DNA of 28,207 bases from UBA1715 sp036752345. Lineage in GTDB: Bacteria; Bacteroidota; Bacteroidia; Bacteroidales; UBA1715. The notes beneath the pieces are model-generated. The model was not told the origin of the DNA and searched no databases. It saw only the letters and a list, made by a program, of their open reading frames with translations. The position numbers and the translations under genes are program-made. This document shows positions 23,411 through 28,207 of this stretch, piece after piece. Position 1 is the stretch's first letter. Each line of letters begins with the position of its first letter. The stretch is taken from assembly GCA_036752345.1 (NCBI GenBank), contig DAIOSV010000030.1, forward strand, positions 1 through 28,207. The letters are read 5' to 3'.

Positions 23411-24331
23411 TTATAGATACTCCATTAATTCTTTATACAATAGATACATTGAATCTATGTCTGATTTATTGATTTTTTCTTTTGGCGTATGAGGAAATTC
23501 TTGTGGTGCACCTACGAAACACCAATCTATTGCATATGGAATTTGTTGCAAATTACCTCCGTCGCTTCCTCCTGCTGTTTCCACTTCACGCTGTATAACA
23601 ATCTCACTGCGTTTTGCAATATTCAAAATTTTATTGACATATGCTCTTCGTGGCACATATGAATCCTTGAGAGAAACCACGCAACCTTTCGCATAATCAA
23701 TTCCTTCTGTTACCCATGTAATGTCGGCAATCAATGCGTTGTGTAAATGGTAATTTTTGTAAAGATAACGCCAACAAAATTTTGCGTTACCGGCTCGTGT
23801 TTCTTCACCGGTGGTAAACACAATTGCACCATCTTTCATTGATTTTGCAAGGTTTAAAGCTACATATACACCTACTCTATTATCCAAAAATGGAGATTCT
23901 ATAAAATCTTCATTTTCAATGAAATTTGGCTTATATGTCAAGAGTGTACCCCGTTCCAAATCCTTATCCGATTCATATGTTATTATTTCATCATGCTCGC
24001 GCAATATGCAAGAAACCTCTTCTTCGTCTTGTAGACCAACCAACTCCGTTCCGTCATCGCATCGTGGAGAGCCAATTGGCACCAATGTTTTATTGTATCC
24101 AACCATGTATCCCACACTATCCATGTGCGCAAAAATTGCGGTACGTGGTTTACCCCAAACCAACATGACACAATCTTGATACCCCTCTCCGTAAACAATT
24201 TGAGGTTTATGTCTCCAGGTATAACTGAAATTTTCTACATATTGCACAATAAACTTTGCCATGCGGCTTTCGTCACTTGATGGAGCCGAAATACTACACA
24301 ATAATTTTAATAATTTGTAATCGTCACTCAT
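23411..24331 (-). CDS. M42-type metallopeptidase (aminopeptidase/glutamyl-peptidase-like)
   Basis: 306 aa, cytoplasmic. Co-catalytic dinuclear metal ligands of the M42/M28-like fold are visible in order: His69 in FAHMDSVG, Asp150 in SPFLDNRVG, Glu176-Glu177 in TTGEETRAG, Asp203 in IADITW, and His281 in QEFPHTPKE. It is shorter than typical M42 enzymes (about 340-360 aa). These enzymes trim N-terminal residues from peptides. The start overlaps the yigZ stop by 8 bases, and the GH3 fusion gene starts 2 bases after its stop. In this operon a peptide-salvage role next to wall turnover is plausible. Family placement is likely but could be a divergent M20-type relative. Confidence 0.8.
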   Translation of the reverse strand: MSDDYKLLKLLCSISAPSSDESRMAKFIVQYVENFSYTWRHKPQIVYGEGYQDCVMLVWGKPRTAIFAHMDSVGYMVGYNKTLVPIGSPRCDDGTELVGLQDEEEVSCILREHDEIITYESDKDLERGTLLTYKPNFIENEDFIESPFLDNRVGVYVALNLAKSMKDGAIVFTTGEETRAGNAKFCWRYLYKNYHLHNALIADITWVTEGIDYAKGCVVSLKDSYVPRRAYVNKILNIAKRSEIVIQREVETAGGSDGGNLQQIPYAIDWCFVGAPQEFPHTPKEKINKSDIDSMYLLYKELMEYL

Positions 24332-24923
24332 TTTCTGCCTTAATATTTATTTGTTGGAATGCCAAAACACAATCATCGGCATTTGATTTTGCCACTGAAA
24401 AATGAATTGAACAAACATCGGTATAACTCTGTGAACGCACGGCACATTTATAGCGCTTCAACACGATTTGCACTGCGCTGCTTTGCTCGTACGTATATTC
24501 AATTTTGAAATGTACTTCAACAATCCTTTCTACTATCTCAGAACTTGCCAAGGCCGATTTTGCGGCTTCTTTATATGCTTGAATCAGTCCTCCTACACCA
24601 AGCAATACGCCACCAAAATAACGAACAACGACAACTGCTACATTGGTAACATCAAAGGCTTCTAATTGTCCCAAAATTGGTTTTCCGGCAGAATTAGTAG
24701 GCTCTCCGTCATCAGAACAACGATATACTTCTCCCTTGTTTCCAAGTTTATAGGCCCAACAATGATGACGAGCCGAATGATGTTCCTTACGCAATGCTTC
24801 CAGATATGCCTTTACCTCATCTTCCGACGACACAGGATACGCGTACGCCAAGAACTTACTCCCTTTGTCTTTGTAAATTCCTTCTGACGAATTGGTAATC
24901 GTTTTATACGTTTCTCCTTGCAT
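24324..24923 (-). CDS. YigZ/IMPACT family protein
   Basis: 199 aa. UPF0029/IMPACT domain with the family strings HHSARHHCWAYKLG (48-61), SDDGEPTNSAGKPILGQLE (70-88) and VVVVRYFGGVLLGVGGLIQAYKEAA (96-120), plus a small C-terminal ferredoxin-like domain (about 135-195). Eukaryotic IMPACT regulates the Gcn2 kinase; the bacterial protein has no firm role, although some link it to nucleic-acid or translation control. First gene of a four-gene minus-strand operon, with its own -7 box upstream. Confidence 0.92.
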   Translation of the reverse strand: MQGETYKTITNSSEGIYKDKGSKFLAYAYPVSSEDEVKAYLEALRKEHHSARHHCWAYKLGNKGEVYRCSDDGEPTNSAGKPILGQLEAFDVTNVAVVVVRYFGGVLLGVGGLIQAYKEAAKSALASSEIVERIVEVHFKIEYTYEQSSAVQIVLKRYKCAVRSQSYTDVCSIHFSVAKSNADDCVLAFQQINIKAENE

Positions 24924-24937
24924 ATATAATTGACTTT

Positions 24938-24945
24938 CAAAGGTA
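24938..24945 (-). promoter_or_regulatory. -7 box (TACCTTTG) for the yigZ operon
   Basis: Minus-strand TACCTTTG fits TAnnTTTG and lies 15 nt before the ATG at 24923. It is preceded by a T run; no TTTG at the standard spacing was found. Confidence 0.5.
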
Positions 24946-25002
24946 AAAAAGTGTCAACGGGAAGGGGAACCTTTATACCACAAGTTATTAACGGATTGTA
25001 CA

Positions 25003-25036
25003 CAAAAAAAGCCGATACTCTTGCGAATATCGGCTT
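25003..25036 (-). terminator. Terminator of rplS
   Basis: Minus-strand stem AAGCCGATA (25028-25036) with TATCGGCTT (25009-25017), 10-nt loop, then T. It starts 21 nt after the rplS stop. Confidence 0.9.
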
Positions 25037-25056
25037 CTATAATTACGTGTATTATA

Positions 25057-25404
25057 CTATATGCGTTTTTCTCTAATACGAGCTTTTTTACCGGTTAAGT
25101 CGCGAAGATAGAAGATTCTTGCTCTACGAACTTTACCTTTTTTGTTCAACTCGATTTTATCAATCATAGGTGAATTTATTGGAATTACTCTTTCTACTCC
25201 AATATTACCTGACATTTTTCTAACGGTGAATGTTTCAACAAACCCTTCGTTTCTTCTTTGAAGAACGATGCCACGGAATTGTTGGATACGTTCTTTATCA
25301 CCTTCTTTAATCTTATAATGAACAGTAATTGTATCACCACTCTTAAAATCTGGCCATTCTTTCTTAGTAATAACCTCGCTCTTTACTTCATCTAATAGAT
25401 TCAT
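25057..25404 (-). CDS. rplS: 50S ribosomal protein L19
   Basis: 115 aa from the ATG at 25404. L19 sits at the 30S-50S interface. Family pattern clear: PDFKSGDTITVHYKIKEGDKERIQQFRGIVLQRRNEG (about 20-56), ETFTVRKMSGNIGVERVIPINSP, and the basic C-terminus GKVRRARIFYLRDLTGKKARIREKRI. A GTG one codon upstream is in frame; ATG is preferred. It is a single-gene transcript here, with promoter and terminator, not next to trmD or rimM. Confidence 0.97.
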   Translation of the reverse strand: MNLLDEVKSEVITKKEWPDFKSGDTITVHYKIKEGDKERIQQFRGIVLQRRNEGFVETFTVRKMSGNIGVERVIPINSPMIDKIELNKKGKVRRARIFYLRDLTGKKARIREKRI

Positions 25405-25426
25405 CACATTTATATTTTAGGGTCGG

Positions 25427-25434
25427 CAAATATA
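25427..25434 (-). promoter_or_regulatory. -7 box (TATATTTG) for rplS
   Basis: Minus-strand TATATTTG matches TAnnTTTG and lies 23 nt before the rplS ATG. No TTTG at the usual upstream distance; the region is T- and A-rich. Confidence 0.5.
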
Positions 25435-25579
25435 ACTCTTTTTTTATAAAAACTACCTTTTTGAAAATCTTTTTTGCAAAAAACTCAAAAACTAATAGAA
25501 GCACGTGTGCGTATACATCTCACGTCATTCTTTTACTCAATATTCTTCACAAAAGTAGCGTTTCCCATAGGGCATTTAT

Positions 25580-25612
25580 AAAAAGAGTCGAAGCAGTGCC
25601 CCGACTCTTTTT
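25580..25612 (-). terminator. Terminator of the GH94 gene
   Basis: Perfect 11-bp stem AAAAAGAGTCG (25580-25590) with CGACTCTTTTT (25602-25612) over an 11-nt loop, 20 nt after the GH94 stop. The remaining interval up to rplS (25435-25579) holds nothing else recognisable. Confidence 0.88.
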
Positions 25613-25631
25613 ATTTGAAATACTATTGAGA

Positions 25632-28016
25632 TTATCCCATGATAACTTCAACAGTATTTTCAGCTTTAATTTTGTTCAAAGGAATCTTGTTTCCTGCCAT
25701 AAGTTCTCCATTGACAGTTACAGATTTAACACCTTTCTGAACACCGCTAGGATTCTTTACAGAAATATTCAAAATATTTCCGCGGAAACGACGGCTCATG
25801 CTGAAGTTTGTCCAAGATTTTGGGACACATGGCTCTATTACAACACCATCATAATCAGGTTGAACACCCATAATATGGTTTGTAGCAGCGTAATATGACC
25901 ATGTTGCAGCTCCTGTTAACCATGGCAAACGAGACGTTCCGAAACGTGAATTGAACTTACTGTTTGTTGACTGTGCATATACGTATGGTTCAATTTCACG
26001 AACTTCTGCTTTGGTATTGTACGCAGCCGGCATATATGCTCTGAAATATTTGTATGCATTTTCACCATTACCACGTAATGTTTCTGCAATTACAATCCAT
26101 CCTTGTGGGTGTTGGAAAATAGCACCATTTTCTTTCATACCAGGGATAAACAACGGCGCTTTGATAGCAGAAAGGTCAGTTTTGATGTATGGTTTTGTTA
26201 CCAACATTACACCATATTCTGTAGCCAAATGTTTTTCTACTGAATTAAGAACAGAGTCAGCCATTTTGCCTGTAGCGTAACCGCTATATACAGCCCATGA
26301 TTGTGGGTTCAACCAAATTTGACCTTCTTCGTTGTCTTTTGAACCATATTTTTCGCCTGCTTCGTTGTATGCACGAATAAACCATTCTCCATCCCAAGTT
26401 TCTTTTGCGATAGTTTCGTCTAGTTTCTTCAATTCTTTTTCAGCCCATGCAACTTCTGCATCTAATTTCTTCATTGTGCATATTTCAATGTATGTTTTTA
26501 ATGCATAACGAAGTTGGAATGCAACGAATGTAGTTTCACCTTTTTGACCAAGTACCAAGCAGTCGTTCCAGTCAGCTTTAAGACCGCAAGGAAGACCATG
26601 TGCACCTTCACGTTCAAGGTTAAATTCAATAGCGCGACGCAAGTGGCCAAGCACTGTTGCTTCACCTTTATCAGAGAAAGGAAGTACTTTGTCGAAGAAT
26701 GACAAATCACCAGTTTCTTTAACGTATGCAGGTACTGTGTTGAACAACCACATACAGTCGTCAGAACGATAATCTTCGTCGGCTGTTTTAGGCATTGCAC
26801 CCGGAGTATGGTCGAATGGTTTTACCACCGGCATTGCTCCACCGTTTGATTCTTGACCTGTTAACATCAATTCCAAACGTTCTGTTACTTCCGAAGGAAT
26901 AACCGGCAATACGCCAAGCATATCTTGAACAGTGTCGCGATAGCCTAAACCATCACGTTCACCACTGTATACAATACTTGCAGCACGGCTCCATGCAAAT
27001 GTCATCAAACAGTTGAATGGACTCCACATGTTGATTTGACTGTTGAATTCAGCATCAGGAGTATTGACACTCATACCTTGAATACGGTTGTGCCAGTAGT
27101 TAACTAAGATATTGAATTCGTTTTGAGCAACAGCTACAGAACTAATTTCTTGTTTTGCTTTTTTACCTTGTTCAGACGCATGTCCAACACCCATTACAAC
27201 AACGAATTCTTTTGTCTCACCTGGAGCCAATGTCATTTCTGTTTGTAACGTTCCGCATCCATTGTCACCCTCAGCAAGAGAACCGGTACATTTTCCTTGT
27301 TCTACTACAAGTGGGTTGTTATATGAGCGATAAGGGCCGATGAATTTTTCACGGTCTGTATCAAATCCGGTAACTTCGCTACCAACCAAACCTATGAAAG
27401 TATTTTTTTGTCCTGCATCAATCTTGTCTTCTACAGTAAGATGTGGATTAACACAATGATTAATCATACCATTGTCATAGGTCATTCTCATGATGTACTG
27501 AGTGTATTGTAAATTGATTAAATCCATCCACAATTGCCAATGACTAGCATATTCCACAAACGTAAACAAACGAAGATTACGTTTCTTTGAATCATTGTTT
27601 GTTACTTTTACCATCCAACATTCATATTCCTTGCCAAGTGGGCAGAAATATGTTGTATTCATTTTAATATTTGAATACTCTGACTCTATGATTGTGTATG
27701 CACTACCATGACGGCATGTCGTTTTGAACGAGTCAAGCGGTTTGCTTACCGGTTGCCATGATGTACTCCAAAAATCCTTGCTATCGCAATCGTGAACGTA
27801 CATATAACGTCCTGGTTGGTCCATAGGGATTGTATTTGGTCTAAAGCGCATGAAACGGCCTTGTGCTGCCGATTTGTAAAAGCTGTAACCACCAGCATTG
27901 TTTGTAATTAAGGCGCCATAGTTTACATCACCTAAATAGTTACACCACGAACGAGGCGTGTCGGGACGAGTTACAACGTACTCTTTCCTTTCGTCATCAA
28001 AATAACCGTATTGCAT
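25632..28016 (-). CDS. GH94 disaccharide phosphorylase (cellobiose/chitobiose/cellobionate type)
   Basis: 794 aa, no signal peptide, so cytoplasmic. GH94 enzymes split a beta-linked disaccharide with phosphate, giving a sugar 1-phosphate and saving ATP. The order matches the family: N-terminal beta-sandwich opening MQYGYFDDERKEYVVTRPDTP (1-21) and NNAGGYSFY (39-47), helical barrel with GLGYRDTVQDMLG (356-368), the catalytic-Asp motif ADWNDCL (481-487), GSKDNEEGQIWLNPQSW, GMKENGAIFQHPQGW, and WLTGAATWSYYAATNHIMGVQPDYDGVVIEPCVP near the end. Length equals the family norm (about 800). Acceptor-site loop 388-405 (GQESNGGAMPVVKP) differs from what I recall of both cellobiose and chitobiose phosphorylases, so substrate is open. 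Single-gene transcript with complete promoter and terminator. Confidence 0.93.
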   Translation of the reverse strand: MQYGYFDDERKEYVVTRPDTPRSWCNYLGDVNYGALITNNAGGYSFYKSAAQGRFMRFRPNTIPMDQPGRYMYVHDCDSKDFWSTSWQPVSKPLDSFKTTCRHGSAYTIIESEYSNIKMNTTYFCPLGKEYECWMVKVTNNDSKKRNLRLFTFVEYASHWQLWMDLINLQYTQYIMRMTYDNGMINHCVNPHLTVEDKIDAGQKNTFIGLVGSEVTGFDTDREKFIGPYRSYNNPLVVEQGKCTGSLAEGDNGCGTLQTEMTLAPGETKEFVVVMGVGHASEQGKKAKQEISSVAVAQNEFNILVNYWHNRIQGMSVNTPDAEFNSQINMWSPFNCLMTFAWSRAASIVYSGERDGLGYRDTVQDMLGVLPVIPSEVTERLELMLTGQESNGGAMPVVKPFDHTPGAMPKTADEDYRSDDCMWLFNTVPAYVKETGDLSFFDKVLPFSDKGEATVLGHLRRAIEFNLEREGAHGLPCGLKADWNDCLVLGQKGETTFVAFQLRYALKTYIEICTMKKLDAEVAWAEKELKKLDETIAKETWDGEWFIRAYNEAGEKYGSKDNEEGQIWLNPQSWAVYSGYATGKMADSVLNSVEKHLATEYGVMLVTKPYIKTDLSAIKAPLFIPGMKENGAIFQHPQGWIVIAETLRGNGENAYKYFRAYMPAAYNTKAEVREIEPYVYAQSTNSKFNSRFGTSRLPWLTGAATWSYYAATNHIMGVQPDYDGVVIEPCVPKSWTNFSMSRRFRGNILNISVKNPSGVQKGVKSVTVNGELMAGNKIPLNKIKAENTVEVIMG

Positions 28017-28054
28017 AGAGTTGTAGTTTAATTATTATTACGTTAAAAAGTTCG

Positions 28055-28085
28055 CAAATTTATCAATTATTTACTATTCTTCAAA
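28055..28085 (-). promoter_or_regulatory. Promoter of the GH94 gene
   Basis: Minus strand TTTG (28082-28085), 19-nt spacer, TAAATTTG (28055-28062): a full Bacteroidota promoter with a leader of about 30 nt before the ATG at 28016. Confidence 0.78.
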
Positions 28086-28118
28086 ACGTAAAATGGTTTT
28101 TTAGTCGCTAGAAAATAA

Positions 28119-28146
28119 TAGAGACACATAGCTATATGCATCTCTA
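28119..28146 (-). terminator. Possible terminator of a gene right of the window
   Basis: TAGAGA (28119-28124) pairs with TCTCTA (28141-28146), with a further CATA/TATG inside; on the minus strand TTATTTTC follows. A second small hairpin, CCGC-ATA-GCGG (28165-28175), precedes it on the minus strand, followed by TTAATTTTTT. Either could end the gene whose tail is at the edge. Confidence 0.45.
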
Positions 28147-28186
28147 CAATTTTTAAAAAATTAACCGCTATGCGGAAATAGTCTCA

Positions 28187-28207
28187 TTATTCTGCCACTG
28201 GACGAAC
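28187..28207 (-). CDS. Possible C-terminal end of a FISUMP-type protein (partial)
   Basis: The last 21 bases on the minus strand read VRPVAE and a TAA stop. That is the common closing of FISUMP-domain proteins (compare RCIRPV in the gene at 71-760) and is followed by terminator-like hairpins. Six residues are too few to be sure; the other two frames also close soon. Confidence 0.25.
   Translation of the reverse strand, partial: VRPVAE

Noticed and set aside
25461..25898. Plus-strand 145-codon frame between rplS and GH94
   Set aside because: It crosses the GH94 terminator and runs antisense into the GH94 gene; its sequence is not protein-like and no promoter precedes it.
1..28207. CRISPR array, insertion sequence, prophage or conjugation genes
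   Set aside because: No regularly spaced repeats, transposase, integrase or phage-type proteins were seen on either strand.

Overview
The window reads as chromosomal DNA from a member of the Bacteroidota, most likely order Bacteroidales. It is AT-rich, most starts lack a Shine-Dalgarno sequence, and twelve sites match the Bacteroidota -7 box TAnnTTTG. Four of the thirteen promoters listed pair that box with an upstream TTTG at 18-19 nt, or five if both tRNA promoters are counted. Family content agrees: DUF1573, DUF3078, a type IX secretion sorting domain on a glycoside hydrolase, a FISUMP-type protein, and MnmD as a stand-alone enzyme. The genus cannot be told from the sequence. No mobile element, phage, CRISPR array or plasmid function was seen; this is mostly core genome with some carbohydrate-active genes.

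Layout. 71-760 is a FISUMP-like protein whose 3' end overlaps the convergent tRNA-modification gene mnmD; mnmD is translationally coupled to a secreted leucine-rich-repeat protein (1406-2755). Next, still on the minus strand, come a secreted DUF1573 protein, an MFS transporter with a small one-pass membrane protein, and the proteostasis pair clpP and tig (trigger factor), followed by tRNA-Leu(UAG). The plus-strand block 7874-10110 holds two small unknown membrane proteins and the Na+/H+ antiporter NhaD, closed by back-to-back terminators and tRNA-Pro(GGG) on the minus strand. 10329-12483 carries a small Cys-rich lipoprotein and a GH44-like secreted glycosidase with a T9SS tail.

The plus-strand block 12620-19483 holds thioredoxin reductase, a COG0523 metallochaperone GTPase with a His-rich loop, a DUF3078 protein, a coiled-coil/ZapA cell-division pair, a structured RNA that looks like 6S RNA, ribonuclease Y and a nucleotide-sugar epimerase. 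The minus-strand block 24923-19501 is a tight four-gene operon: YigZ/IMPACT protein, M42-type metallopeptidase, a 1009-residue GH3-plus-serine-hydrolase fusion, and an unknown protein with an Asp-rich tail. The right end has ribosomal protein L19 and a GH94 disaccharide phosphorylase with a complete promoter.

How the parts fit: GH44 (secreted endo-acting glycosidase) and GH94 (cytoplasmic phosphorylase) are two ends of a beta-glucan use route, though not adjacent. The GH3/serine-hydrolase protein and M42 peptidase suggest a cell-wall or peptide salvage operon. ZapA, the RNA and RNase Y form a growth and RNA-metabolism cluster. The most interesting items are the 6S-like RNA between zapA and rny, a promoter nested in a terminator at 2771-2826, the fusion operon, the GH94 acceptor-specificity question, and the small proteins in front of NhaD.
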